A stretch of 43,214 nt of DNA, taken from positions 1 to 43,214 of the forward strand of contig URMH01000021.1 of assembly GCA_900549015.1 (NCBI GenBank), read 5' to 3'. Shown here one piece after another: positions 31,426-40,477 of the stretch. A program made the position numbers and the translations under genes. The notes beneath the pieces are model-generated. The model searched no databases. It had not been told where the DNA came from and saw only the letters and a program-made list of their open reading frames with translations. Within the stretch, counting starts at the first letter, position 1. The number at the start of each line of letters is the position of its first letter. This DNA is from an uncultured Blautia sp. (GTDB lineage: Bacteria > Bacillota > Clostridia > Lachnospirales > Lachnospiraceae).

Positions 31426-32958
31426 ATGAAAAAAACTTTGATTTTTGGAATGCTTTTATTTCTTGGTCTTTGCGGGTGTGCAGAAACACCGGAAAAAGAG
31501 GTGGTTCTTTCCAAAACAGAAGGACTGCCGGAGGGCGCTGCCGCGGAGAAATCGGAAGAAAAGAAAAAAATTTCCGTTCCGAAAAAATGGGAAGAAACTA
31601 TTTCTGAAAATAACGGGGCGGTAACGGTGGAGGCAAAAGGGGTAACGATTTCTGTACCGGAAGTAAAAAACACGCCCATAACTGAGGTGAAGCGGACTGC
31701 ATTTGGCGAGGAACAGTTAAAGAAACTTGTAGATTACTTCCGTGGTGATAATGTCATTCAGGCCCCCTCTCCTTTGGCAAAAGACGAGGTTCAGGCGTAT
31801 GTGGAAAAAATCAAAAACAGGGAAGGAGCTTATGGGAACCCTTCTCTGGAAGAAGGTATAAATGCCACAGACCGGTTGTTGAATCTGAAAAAGATCCTGG
31901 AAACACTTCCAGCAGAGGATATACAGAACGAGGAAATAAAAGATCCGGCATTTGGTCCTTACAAAGAGGATACATACGAAGCGATGTTGAGCGGTGGAAA
32001 TGAGGAATACATGCAGGAGACCTTTGGAGACTGCTTTTTCTCAGCGGAAATCCCGGGAAAGGACGGCAAAAAAGCAAGGATGTCTGCTGTAAAATATGAT
32101 GCGGAGAAAGGGTTAAACGGAGGATTTTTCTATATAGAAGGCGGTGCGGTTACAGAAGATCAGGTACAGAAGGCGGCAGATTTGCAGGAAGAAGCACCGG
32201 AAAAATGGAAATCGGAATTTGCAGATTTTTCCGAAAAGTTTAAAGAAGAAACAGAAGGGCTGTCCCTTACGGAAGAAAAGGCAGAGGAAGAAGTAAGAAA
32301 ACTGCTGGAAGACCTGGAAATCAAGAATATGCAGGTGCGGACAATAGAAAAGGTTTTCTGGAGCCCAGAGGACACAAGATGGGATTTTATGGAGCCGGAC
32401 TGGGAAATGGGACAGGCAGGTTATAAATTTTATATGGGCATGGATAATGAAGGGCTTGTTTCCTACGGCCAGGCAGGCGGAACTTTTTATCAGGATTTAA
32501 GTGAAGCCGTATATAAGCCGTCTTTTGCTCCGGAAGAGATCCAGATTGTAGTAACGGAAGACGGGGTGAAAAGCTTTTTATGGAAAAATATGTCGGAAAA
32601 GGGAAAGGTGATCGCGGAAAATACAAATCTTCTTTCTTTTGAAGAGATTACAGAAAAACTGGGAAGCCATATGCTGGCTGTAAAAGTAGCAGTAGACAGC
32701 ATTAACGGATTTGACGGTAAAGAAACCTCCAATGAATGGGAAGTAAAAAACGTACATCTTCAAAGCTCCTATGTTCCGGCTTACGAAGCTCCTCAAAACT
32801 CCTGGCTTGTTCCTGTATGGGTGTTCGAGCTGGAAGGCTGTACCGTCAATCATTTAGACGGCGACAGGAAGGGACGGACGAAGAAAGAAACAGTGGTCTT
32901 AAATGCTGTAGACGGCGGGTATGTAAGCCCCGTACAGGAAATGGATTTTTTTAACTGA
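31426..32958 (+). CDS. Lipoprotein of unknown function (DUF6034-like)
   Basis: A 510-residue surface lipoprotein. The signal MKKTLIFGMLLFLGLCGCAE has the lipobox LCGC (Cys18). A charged linker rich in Glu/Lys and then a large mixed alpha/beta ectodomain follow, with no motif I can name with confidence. Distinct stretches are FGDCFFSAEIPG, KVFWSPEDTRWDFMEP and NSWLVPVWVFELEG. The last resembles the end of YycH/DUF6034-type lipoproteins. ATG 31426 is preferred over GTG 31420 because GGAGG then sits 7 bases upstream. Its gene is 33 bases ahead of two ABC permease genes and probably belongs to the same unit. Confidence 0.8.
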   Translation: MKKTLIFGMLLFLGLCGCAETPEKEVVLSKTEGLPEGAAAEKSEEKKKISVPKKWEETISENNGAVTVEAKGVTISVPEVKNTPITEVKRTAFGEEQLKKLVDYFRGDNVIQAPSPLAKDEVQAYVEKIKNREGAYGNPSLEEGINATDRLLNLKKILETLPAEDIQNEEIKDPAFGPYKEDTYEAMLSGGNEEYMQETFGDCFFSAEIPGKDGKKARMSAVKYDAEKGLNGGFFYIEGGAVTEDQVQKAADLQEEAPEKWKSEFADFSEKFKEETEGLSLTEEKAEEEVRKLLEDLEIKNMQVRTIEKVFWSPEDTRWDFMEPDWEMGQAGYKFYMGMDNEGLVSYGQAGGTFYQDLSEAVYKPSFAPEEIQIVVTEDGVKSFLWKNMSEKGKVIAENTNLLSFEEITEKLGSHMLAVKVAVDSINGFDGKETSNEWEVKNVHLQSSYVPAYEAPQNSWLVPVWVFELEGCTVNHLDGDRKGRTKKETVVLNAVDGGYVSPVQEMDFFN

Positions 32959-32991
32959 TTTCAGAGAAACAAACAGAGAAGGGGGAGGAAA

Positions 32992-33765
32992 ATGAATGTC
33001 CTGAAAACGGAACTGAAACGGGGGATCTGTTCCTGGAGATTTGCGGGGAGTGTACTTTTGATTTTGCTTATTGGACTGGCAGGTGCGGGAGAGAGCTTTT
33101 CTGTGGCAGAGTCTTATCTTCAAATGGAACATTCTCCGGCGGGAGTGCAGCAGGCAGGCTGGATTCTTTTACAGGGAGTTTCTCAGTCGGAACTGTTTCT
33201 GATGGCAGCAGCCATGTCTGCGGCTTTTTCGTACGCCGCTGTATTTTACGAGGAGGCAAAAAACCGTTTTGTGCTGATGAGCCTTTCCCGTACCAGTTAT
33301 AAGACGTATGTGGGAACGAAAGTGTTTGTGACGGCTTTTTCCGGAGGGTTATGTGTGATATGTGCCTTTTGTCTTCAGACGATTTTCTGTATTTTAGCTG
33401 TATTTTCCTCCGGAGAGTTTTTTGGAGAGTTTATAGGGTATCTGGGACAGCATATGTTGCTTTCCCTGGTACAGTGGGCAGGACTTGCCGCGTTGAGCGG
33501 AGCTTTCTGGGCAGTGACAGGCGGAATTTCCGCTGTGGTTATGAAAAGCCGTTATATGGCATATATGGCGCCGTTTATCCTGTACTACATTCTCTCAGAA
33601 TTTCAGAGCCGCTACTATCCGGAACTGTATTTTTTAAGTCCCAGGGAATGGGTGGTGTCGAAATACCTTTCTGTGGGCGTCCGGTATGGGATTTTAATAA
33701 CTGCCCTATGTCTGGCAGGCGGTATATATGCAGCCGTGATGAGAAGGAGGGTTGCCCATGTGTAA
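32992..33765 (+). CDS. ABC-2-type transporter permease, first subunit
   Basis: A membrane protein of 257 residues with six hydrophobic segments, among them AGSVLLILLIGLAGAGESFS, ELFLMAAAMSAAFSYAAVFY, FVTAFSGGLCVICAFCLQTI and ILITALCLAGGIYAAVM at the end. This is the size and topology of ABC-2 permeases. The start has GGGGGAGG upstream. The end overlaps the second permease start by 8 bases, and an ATPase gene follows. Direction of transport is probably export, from the family type; the substrate is unknown. Confidence 0.78.
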   Translation: MNVLKTELKRGICSWRFAGSVLLILLIGLAGAGESFSVAESYLQMEHSPAGVQQAGWILLQGVSQSELFLMAAAMSAAFSYAAVFYEEAKNRFVLMSLSRTSYKTYVGTKVFVTAFSGGLCVICAFCLQTIFCILAVFSSGEFFGEFIGYLGQHMLLSLVQWAGLAALSGAFWAVTGGISAVVMKSRYMAYMAPFILYYILSEFQSRYYPELYFLSPREWVVSKYLSVGVRYGILITALCLAGGIYAAVMRRRVAHV

Positions 33766-34654
33766 ATGGAAATTGGTGTGGAAGTCTGCTATGTTTCATC
33801 TGCGGCAGGAAATGAAAAATCCAAGGTTTCTTTTGTCCTTTGTCCTGGCATTTGTTCTCTGCCTGATGCTTTCCGATAAAGCGGTATTTTTTGCGGAAAG
33901 CTACGGAACTTCCATGCAGGTGTTTGAAACCTTTATCCTTGCCTTTGGAGACGGGAAATCGATTATGATCTCAACCCTGCTTCTGATTTTCCTTTTTGCA
34001 GACCTTCCGGTAAATAACCAGCTAACCCCTTATTATCTTACAAGGATCACAAAAAATATCTGGATATGGGGTCAGCTTTTATATGTATTTCTTGTGACGG
34101 TTTTTTATGTACTGTTTCTTCTTCTCGTGACCTGTGTGATTTCCGGGAATATTTCTTTTCCGGGAAATATGTGGAGCGAGACGATGGCGCTTCTTGGTTA
34201 TTCCGGAGCGGGGCAGAAGATCGCCCTCCCCGCCTCCTTAAAAACACTGGAAGCAACCTCGCCATATCCCTGTGCTGCCATGATTTTTCTCCTGATTGCC
34301 TGTTATGCTCTTGTAAACGCAACTTTGCTTCTGGCATTCCGGCTTGGGAAGCGTCCTGTTCTTGGAAGTGTCAGCGTATTTCTCTTTAATTTGTTCGGAC
34401 TGTTTTTAAATCCGGAGATTTTTATGAAATTGTTTCACTTTCCAGGTACAGTGGAATATAAGGCGCAGGTGATCACCGGGTGGATTTCCCCGTTAAATCA
34501 TGCCACTTACTACATGCACAATTTCGGATATGATTATCTTCCCAAAATTGGGACGAGCCTTCTTTTCTTCTGTGTAATAATCGGCGTAAATATTCTTATC
34601 ATAAAACGGGAGATGAAGCATTTTGAATTTCTGTTTGTGCAAAAAAGTGAATAA
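33758..34654 (+). CDS. ABC-2-type transporter permease, second subunit
   Basis: The 298-residue product has about six to seven transmembrane helices, including FLLSFVLAFVLCLMLSDKAV, MISTLLLIFLFADLPVNNQL, LYVFLVTVFYVLFLLLVTCV and FSVIIGVNILIIKR-like sequence near the end. It resembles exporter permeases that work with BcrA/NatA-type ATPases. ATG 33758 is chosen because GAGAAGGAGG ends 8 bases upstream; TTG 33752 is too close to it. The ATPase gene starts 24 bases after the stop. Confidence 0.78.
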   Translation: MCKWKLVWKSAMFHLRQEMKNPRFLLSFVLAFVLCLMLSDKAVFFAESYGTSMQVFETFILAFGDGKSIMISTLLLIFLFADLPVNNQLTPYYLTRITKNIWIWGQLLYVFLVTVFYVLFLLLVTCVISGNISFPGNMWSETMALLGYSGAGQKIALPASLKTLEATSPYPCAAMIFLLIACYALVNATLLLAFRLGKRPVLGSVSVFLFNLFGLFLNPEIFMKLFHFPGTVEYKAQVITGWISPLNHATYYMHNFGYDYLPKIGTSLLFFCVIIGVNILIIKREMKHFEFLFVQKSE

Positions 34655-34678
34655 CCGGAAAAGAGAGGAGCGGGATAT

Positions 34679-35323
34679 ATGGGAAACGCAGCCATTGAGA
34701 TACAGGGGGTTACAAAATATTTCGGGGAAGAGATGATTTTAAAAAATATCACCCACACATTTGAGTCGGGAAAGATTCACGGAATTGTGGGAATGAACGG
34801 TTCCGGAAAGACGGTTCTTTTAAAGTGTATCTGCGGTTTTCTCCGCCCGTCTGAGGGAAAAATCCTGGTGGAAGGAAAGTGGATCGGAAAAGAAACGGAT
34901 TTCCCTGAATCTCTTGGAATGATTATTGAAAATCCGGGATTCCTCCCCAATCTGTCAGGCAGGGAAAATTTAAAAATTCTGGCATCTTTAAGGGGAAAGA
35001 TCGGAAAAGAGGAAATAAAAGAAGCTATGGAAAAAGTAGGACTGGATTTTTCTTCCAGAAAACCGGTAAAAAATTATTCCCTTGGAATGCGGGAGCGCCT
35101 TGGGATTGCACAGGCGATCATGGAAGATCCGCATATTATCATTCTGGACGAACCGTTTAATGGGCTTGATAAAAACGGAGTTCAGGAAGTGTACCGGATT
35201 ATTCAGAACTTAAAAAATGAACAGCGCACCATTTTGCTTGTCAGCCATAACCGGGTAGACATAGAAACATTGTGCGATACTGTATGCGAAATGGAACTTG
35301 GAGTTTTACGCAGGATTTTATAA
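34679..35323 (+). CDS. ABC transporter ATP-binding protein
   Basis: Energises the two-permease exporter. The 214-residue protein is a complete small ATPase: Walker A GIVGMNGSGKTVLLKCICG, Q-loop region LGMIIENPGFLPNLSGRENL, signature YSLGMRERLGIAQAIM, Walker B IIILDEPFNGLD and the switch His in LLVSHNRVDIE. Sequence is closest in style to the BcrA/NatA export group. It ends the operon; a strong terminator follows. Confidence 0.93.
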   Translation: MGNAAIEIQGVTKYFGEEMILKNITHTFESGKIHGIVGMNGSGKTVLLKCICGFLRPSEGKILVEGKWIGKETDFPESLGMIIENPGFLPNLSGRENLKILASLRGKIGKEEIKEAMEKVGLDFSSRKPVKNYSLGMRERLGIAQAIMEDPHIIILDEPFNGLDKNGVQEVYRIIQNLKNEQRTILLVSHNRVDIETLCDTVCEMELGVLRRIL

Positions 35324-35351
35324 AATGAATTGCCCATTTATAGAACGCAGC

Positions 35352-35401
35352 GACAGAATATTTTAGCGGAAGGAAAACCGTTAAAATGTTCTGTCTTTTT
35401 A
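35352..35401 (+). terminator. Intrinsic terminator of the ABC exporter operon
   Basis: An 18-bp stem from GACAGAATATTTTAGCGG (35352-35369) against CCGTTAAAATGTTCTGTC (35378-35395), with two wobbles, followed by TTTTT. Confidence 0.92.
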
Positions 35402-35453
35402 TGTGATTTTGTGATAAAATTGTAACGAATAAACAAAGGTGGAGGAAAGAGAG

Positions 35454-36188
35454 ATGAATGAGTATCTGAAACAGGTAAACAGCCTGCCCTTTTATCTGAT
35501 CGTGGGCGGTGTGCTGCTGTTTATCCTGATCATGTGTGTAGTGTTTCTGGTAAAAAGCTACCGGGCGGGGATTGCTATCGGAATGGACAAAAAAGTAATG
35601 CGAAGAGCCATTATGTCCAGCGCAACCTTTTCCGTCCTTCCGGCAGTAAGTATCCTTCTTGGTGTGATTGCTTTAAGTGGAAGCCTTGGCGTACCTTTAT
35701 CCTGGCTGAGACTTTCCGTGGTGGGCGCGCTGCAGTATGAGCTGAATGTTGCGGAAATCGCGGCAACCGGTATGGGGCTTTCCGGGCTTAAGGTCAGCGA
35801 GCTGTCCATAGCGGCCTTTACCACTATTGCTCTGGTTATGACAGCCGGTATTTTAAGCGGTATCACCTGCTGTATTTTCGGACTGAAAAAATATCTTGGA
35901 AAGGTTCAGAAAAAAGAAAAAAGGGCAGACAACGGCAGACCCGGGTTTGGAACCTATGCTACCATCGCCATGTTCATCGGACTTTGCAGCGCATACATCG
36001 GTTCCTATGTGGGAACATGGACAGCGTTTAAAAACAGTACGCCTCTTCTTGTAGCAGGGATTTCCGGCCTTGCAATGGCTGTATTTGAATATCTGATCGT
36101 AAAGAAAAAGATGGAATGGCTGGAGAATTTCAGCATCGCAGTAAGTATGATCATTGGAATGGCTGCAGCTGTTCTTATGAATCTGTAG
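35454..36188 (+). CDS. DUF5058-family membrane protein
   Basis: A 244-residue multi-spanning protein with about six helices: FYLIVGGVLLFILIMCVVFL, FSVLPAVSILLGVIALSG, a pair in the middle around TIALVMTAGILSGITCCIFG, YATIAMFIGLCSAYIGSYVG, LLVAGISGLAMAVFEYLIV and a last one. The length and the conserved AGIAIGMDKKVMRRAIMSSA segment fit DUF5058, whose function is not established. ATG 35454 has GGAGG 7 bases upstream; GTG 35439 is too close to the site. A second membrane gene follows after 9 bases and then two peptidases, pointing to a role in peptide or amino-acid transport (inference). Confidence 0.82.
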   Translation: MNEYLKQVNSLPFYLIVGGVLLFILIMCVVFLVKSYRAGIAIGMDKKVMRRAIMSSATFSVLPAVSILLGVIALSGSLGVPLSWLRLSVVGALQYELNVAEIAATGMGLSGLKVSELSIAAFTTIALVMTAGILSGITCCIFGLKKYLGKVQKKEKRADNGRPGFGTYATIAMFIGLCSAYIGSYVGTWTAFKNSTPLLVAGISGLAMAVFEYLIVKKKMEWLENFSIAVSMIIGMAAAVLMNL

Positions 36189-36197
36189 GAGGAGAAC

Positions 36198-36869
36198 ATG
36201 GATAAAGAAAAATTTCTTGAAGAATTTAACAGAGGGCAGCATCGTCTTGGAAGGATCATGCTGATACTGGCAGTCATACTGCTTCTTGCAGTTCCTTTTC
36301 TCATGGGAGCCATTTACGGGGCTTTTCCGGACCTGAAAGGTTTTATCAGCGGATTTATTAAGGTGGGTATCGTGTATATTCCTGTAGGGATTGTAGAATT
36401 TCTTGTGTATGCGCCCATGCTTGGAAACGGCGGAAGCTATCTTACTTTCCTGACCGGCAACGTCACCAATCTTAAAATCCCCTGTGCCATGAATGCGCGG
36501 GATATTGCAAAAACAGAGGTCGGCACTGCGGAAAATGAGATCATTTCAACTTTAAGCGTAGCGTCCAGTTCCATTGTTACCATGCTGGTGATCTTTGCGG
36601 GAGTGCTTCTTCTGGTTCCCCTTACTCCGGTATTGGAAAATCCGGTGCTGACGCCTGCTTTTGACACGGTGGTCCCGGCGCTTTTTGGCGCTCTTGGATT
36701 AAAATATTTCAGAAAGAGCATGAAGATCGCAGCTATCCCGCTGCTTTCCATGACTCTTCTCTGCGTACTTGTTCCGGCGGCAATCTCCCAGACAAGTATT
36801 CTGCTGATTCCGGCGGGAGGTATGGCGCTTGCCATCGGATATATTTTATGGAAAAAAGATAAGCTTTGA
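36198..36869 (+). CDS. Membrane protein paired with DUF5058, unknown function
   Basis: A 223-residue protein with about six transmembrane segments: RIMLILAVILLLAVPFLMGA, GFIKVGIVYIPVGIVEFLVY, IVTMLVIFAGVLLLVPLTPV, IPLLSMTLLCVLVPAAIS and ILLIPAGGMALAIGYILW. A polar, probably re-entrant segment with YLTFLTGNVTNLKIPCAMNA and ARDIAKTEVGTAENEIISTL lies in the middle and is the most motif-like part. It looks like the partner half of the DUF5058 protein, the two together forming a carrier. No family name is recognised. The spacing (9 bases upstream, 14 downstream) places it in the peptidase operon. Confidence 0.72.
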   Translation: MDKEKFLEEFNRGQHRLGRIMLILAVILLLAVPFLMGAIYGAFPDLKGFISGFIKVGIVYIPVGIVEFLVYAPMLGNGGSYLTFLTGNVTNLKIPCAMNARDIAKTEVGTAENEIISTLSVASSSIVTMLVIFAGVLLLVPLTPVLENPVLTPAFDTVVPALFGALGLKYFRKSMKIAAIPLLSMTLLCVLVPAAISQTSILLIPAGGMALAIGYILWKKDKL

Positions 36870-36883
36870 TAAGGAGGAGCATA

Positions 36884-38233
36884 ATGGATAATAAAACAAC
36901 TGAAAGAGAACAGTTTTACGGAGAAAGACTTGGAAAAATGATCCGGTGTGAGACCATTTCCAATGTCTTTCATCAGGATCTCAGCAAGTTTTACAGATTC
37001 CATGAGCTGTTGGAGGAGCTTTTCCCGAATATCCACAGAGTCTGCGAAAAGCATGAATTTAACGGAAGTCTTCTTTTTAAGTGGAAGGGAAAAGGGCAGG
37101 GAGAACCGATCCTTTTTATGAGCCATCAGGACGTTGTGGAAGCGTCGGGAAAGTGGAAATATGATCCCTTTGGCGGAGAGATCGCAGACGGTGCTGTATG
37201 GGGAAGAGGAACTGTAGATACCAAGGGCAGTCTGTTCTGTTTTCTTCAGGCAGTGGAGGAGCTGATCGCAAAGGATTACGTTCCGGCGTGTGACGTTTAT
37301 CTTGCCAGCAGCTGTACCGAGGAGATTGGCGGAGAGGGAGCGCCCCTTACTGTAAAATGGCTTCAGGATAATGGCGTACATTTAAAATTCCTTATGGACG
37401 AGGGCGGCATGATCAAGGAGGAGCCCATGAAGGGAGTAAAGGGCCGTTTTGCTATGGTAGGCTGTCTGGAAAAGGGATACGGCGATATTCGTTTTACTGC
37501 AAAGGGAAACGGTGGGCACGCCAGTGTTCCCCAGAAGCAGACGCCTCTTACCCGTCTGGCTGCGTTTATGATGGATATTGAAAACCATAATCCCTTTACC
37601 TCAAAAATGAATCCTACCGTAGCCGAGATGTTCCGCAGAATGGCTCCCTATACGGAGGGCGCTCTCGGCAAGGTTATGAAATACGAAAGACAGCTGGAGC
37701 CTCTTCTGGAGAAGCTGCTCCCGAAGGTCAATCCCCTTGGAGCGGCAATGATCACCACAACCCTTAATTTTACTATGGCAAAGGGCTCCGACGGACTGAA
37801 CGTGATCCCGCAGGAAGCTTCCGTAACAGGAAATATGCGTTTTATTCATCATCAGGGTGTGGAGGAAAGTCTTGCTCTTGTGTCAAAGATCGCGCAGAAG
37901 TATGGAATTGAGACAGAGAGGATCCTGATCCACCAGCCCTGCCCGGTGGTAGATTATAAGGGAAAGCCATTCCGCCTTGTTGAGCATGTGGTGAAAAAAA
38001 TGTACCCGGGAGTGATCGTTGCTCCTTATGCCATGACAGGAGGCACAGACGCCAGATTCTATACTCCTGTCTGCGAAAACAGTATCCGTTTCGCTCCGCT
38101 GGAGATCAATGAACAGCAATACCAGAGCATTCACGGAATCGACGAAAATATTAATCTTTCCTCCCTTCCTGTGGCAGTGGATTTTTATAAGAGAATCGTG
38201 CGCCAGATGGAAGGCTGGAAGGAAGAAGCATAA
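36884..38233 (+). CDS. M20-family zinc peptidase/deacylase
   Basis: A cytoplasmic metallopeptidase of 449 residues, probably a dipeptidase or aminoacylase. Zinc ligands and catalytic residues are in order: ILFMSHQDVVEASGKW (His), GRGTVDTKGSLFCFLQA (bridging Asp), SSCTEEIGGEGAP (catalytic Glu and Glu ligand), a later Asp/Glu region at FLMDEGGM, and MTGGTDARFY with the dimerisation domain between (about residues 195-340). No signal peptide. ATG 36884 follows AAGGAGG; the frame extension upstream is not used. It is followed 24 bases later by an M28 peptidase and preceded by the two membrane proteins. Confidence 0.9.
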   Translation: MDNKTTEREQFYGERLGKMIRCETISNVFHQDLSKFYRFHELLEELFPNIHRVCEKHEFNGSLLFKWKGKGQGEPILFMSHQDVVEASGKWKYDPFGGEIADGAVWGRGTVDTKGSLFCFLQAVEELIAKDYVPACDVYLASSCTEEIGGEGAPLTVKWLQDNGVHLKFLMDEGGMIKEEPMKGVKGRFAMVGCLEKGYGDIRFTAKGNGGHASVPQKQTPLTRLAAFMMDIENHNPFTSKMNPTVAEMFRRMAPYTEGALGKVMKYERQLEPLLEKLLPKVNPLGAAMITTTLNFTMAKGSDGLNVIPQEASVTGNMRFIHHQGVEESLALVSKIAQKYGIETERILIHQPCPVVDYKGKPFRLVEHVVKKMYPGVIVAPYAMTGGTDARFYTPVCENSIRFAPLEINEQQYQSIHGIDENINLSSLPVAVDFYKRIVRQMEGWKEEA

Positions 38234-38257
38234 ATAAATTACAATGGAGAGAATATT

Positions 38258-39523
38258 ATGAGTAAAAACACAATCAGCGGACAGCGCCAGATGGATTTCG
38301 TTTTAAAATTTAATTATATCAGAGAAGCAGGAACCCCCACAGAGGAAAAGGCAGCTTCCCTGATACGGGAGGAATTAAAAAGCTTTGGCATGGAAAGTAT
38401 GCTTTCTGAGTTTACCTTTAATACCTGGGAGATCAGAAAGGCAGAACTTACTGTTACAGAGCCATATAATAAAACGTATCAGGTAACCGGCTATCAGAGA
38501 TGCGGAAGCACGGCAGGAGAGGGTGTGGAAGCAGAATTCCTCTATGTGGAAAACGGAGACGACATCAGCCTTTCCCATGCGGCAGGTAAAATCGTTATGG
38601 TCAATGAAATCGTGCGAAAAGATATGTATCTGAAGCTTTTAAAGGCAGGGGCAGCAGGCTTTGTCAGCATCAGCGGTTCCCCGACAGATACGGGAGAAGA
38701 TCGTATCCCAAGGGCGGCATCCATTCCCCAGAAGGTATATGAAGCCTTAAATGAAAAAGAACGGATCCAGGGTGTGGGCATTCATTATCTGGACGCAGTG
38801 GAAATGGTTACTGAGGGAGCAAAAAGAGTCCGTTTTACCCTTCTTCAGGAGGAAGTGACCCGCACCTCCCGAAATGTGGAGGCAAGGATCCAGGGAAGCG
38901 ACCGTGCAGATGAGATCCTTACGCTTACCGCACATTATGATTCCGTTCCGGAGGGTCCAGGCGCCTATGACAATATGGCAGGAGCAGCTATTATTATGGA
39001 AGTCTGCCGTTACTTAAAGGAACACCAGCCGAGAAGGACCGTGGAATTCGTGTGGTTTGGCGCAGAGGAAAAGGGACTTCTTGGAAGCCGCCATTACATT
39101 AAGCTTCATGAACAGGAGCTTGGAAAGCACCGCTTTAATATGAATGTGGATCTGGCGGGCCAGCTTGTGGGCGGCAATGTGATCGGCGTGACAGCGGATC
39201 CTTCTGTTTGTTCTATGCTGACTTATCTTGCGGCTGAGACAGGCATCGGCATGACAACAAAGAACCAGATCTGGGGAAGTGATTCCAATACCTTTGCGTG
39301 GAAAGGAATCCCGGCTATGACTTTAAACAGGGACGGCTTCGGAATGCATACCCATTACGATACGGTCGATCTTCTTTCCGCCTGGTCTCTTGAGAGAAGC
39401 GCAAGACTTCTGGCACATATTGCGGAAAATCTTGGAAATATTGACAGCATTCCATTCCCGCAGGAGATACCTGAGGAGTTTAAAAAGCAGCTGGACGAAT
39501 ATTTTGGTGTTACTTATCAGTAA
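38258..39523 (+). CDS. M28-family zinc aminopeptidase
   Basis: A cytoplasmic (no signal peptide) aminopeptidase of 421 residues. A lid or PA-like insert occupies about residues 100-170 (AGKIVMVNEIVRKDMYLKLL). The catalytic domain follows with zinc ligands in LTAHYDSVPEGPGAYDNMAG (His, Asp), WFGAEEKGLLGS (catalytic Glu-Glu), MNVDLAGQ (Asp) and GMHTHYDTVDLL (His). All five expected ligands are visible. M28 peptidases usually are exported, so an apparently cytoplasmic form next to a cytoplasmic M20 enzyme and membrane carriers fits intracellular breakdown of imported peptides. It ends the operon. Confidence 0.92.
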   Translation: MSKNTISGQRQMDFVLKFNYIREAGTPTEEKAASLIREELKSFGMESMLSEFTFNTWEIRKAELTVTEPYNKTYQVTGYQRCGSTAGEGVEAEFLYVENGDDISLSHAAGKIVMVNEIVRKDMYLKLLKAGAAGFVSISGSPTDTGEDRIPRAASIPQKVYEALNEKERIQGVGIHYLDAVEMVTEGAKRVRFTLLQEEVTRTSRNVEARIQGSDRADEILTLTAHYDSVPEGPGAYDNMAGAAIIMEVCRYLKEHQPRRTVEFVWFGAEEKGLLGSRHYIKLHEQELGKHRFNMNVDLAGQLVGGNVIGVTADPSVCSMLTYLAAETGIGMTTKNQIWGSDSNTFAWKGIPAMTLNRDGFGMHTHYDTVDLLSAWSLERSARLLAHIAENLGNIDSIPFPQEIPEEFKKQLDEYFGVTYQ

Positions 39524-39530
39524 AGCCTAA

Positions 39531-39575
39531 GAGCCAGTCAGCGGTGTGCATGTTTTGCTTACCGTTGACTGGCTC
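39531..39575 (+). other. 15-bp hairpin without a U-tract after the M28 gene
   Basis: GAGCCAGTCAGCGGT (39531-39545) pairs with ACCGTTGACTGGCTC (39561-39575), with one wobble, around a 15-base loop. GGTTTGATTTG follows instead of a T-run. It could be a weak terminator or a transcript-stabilising hairpin. The rest of 39576-39760 is A/T-rich with TATAAT at 39727-39732 as a likely -10 for the next gene, and no convincing -35. Confidence 0.7.
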
Positions 39576-39761
39576 GGTTTGATTTGAAGAACTTCTTCCC
39601 GCAGTACCTTATTATAGCATATCTTATTACGTTACGTCACAAGCAAGTGTTTCGAAAAGATCTTATTTGTCAACTTTTTTAAATTTTTATTGCCTTTTTT
39701 TTATAGGCTTTTGTGCGGATCTTTGTTATAATATAACCAACAGAGAAGGAGTGTGAATGAC

Positions 39762-40395
39762 ATGATTAAAGAAAGAAAACGCCTTCCGGTGGGAGTAGAA
39801 AATTTTGAGCAGATTATTCATGACAACTATTATTATGTGGATAAGACAGATCTGATTTCAGAACTGCTTCGCAATGGCGGAATGGTAAATCTTTTTACCA
39901 GACCGAGACGTTTTGGGAAGACCTTAAATATGAGTATGCTGGAACACTTTTTTTCCATAGAGCGGGATTAAAGTATTTTTGATGGATTGGAAATTTCAAA
40001 AGATACAAAACTGTGTGAAGAGTATATGGGGAAATATCCGGTTATTTCCATTTCCCTGAAAGGAATCAATGCCGGGATATTTTTGAAACACAGATCATGG
40101 GATACTGCTTGGAATCCTGGGCGTGAAGGAAGAATGGTACGTATCGTCCAATCAGGAAAGCGGCGAAGGATACAGCGATATTCTCGTTGAAACCGAAAAC
40201 AGTGAAACGGTTATCCTTATCGAAGTCAAGTACGCCAATGACGGAAATCTTGATAAGGCTTGCGAACGGGCACTGCAGCAGATAGAGGAAAAGAAGTATG
40301 ATGAAGAATTCCGTGAAAACGGAGTGGATAAAATTTTGAAATACGGGATTGCATGTTATATGAAACGATGCAAAGTAAAACTGGCAGATTCATGA
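39762..40395 (+). pseudogene. DUF1703-type AAA ATPase/PD-(D/E)XK protein, disrupted
   Basis: The ATG at 39762 has GAAGGAG 10 bases upstream. The N-terminus is intact: GVENFEQIIHDNYYYVDKTD, then the truncated Walker-like region LFTRPRRFGKTLNMSMLEHF. An in-frame TAA interrupts it at 39969-39971 and the frame resumes with SIFDGLEISKDTKLC and GKYPVISISLKGINA. Near 40090-40110 a deletion joins it to the C-terminal part in another frame: KEEWYVSSNQESGEGYSDIL, ILIEVKYAN (nuclease Glu-x-Lys) and the ending GIACYMKRCKVKL. About 300 residues of the ATPase and linker are missing. It is inactive, and its C-terminus resembles that of the remnant at 122-532. Confidence 0.82.
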
Positions 40396-40477
40396 TCTAT
40401 TCTGAAACAATCAGGTTTCGGTTCGGAGTCCCTGTTATGATGGCTCTTCTCATTCATTTTGGAAGGAGAAATTATAG

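Noticed and set aside
39531..39575. Strong intrinsic terminator after the M28 gene
   Set aside because: The stem is good but no U-run follows, so I list it only as a hairpin.
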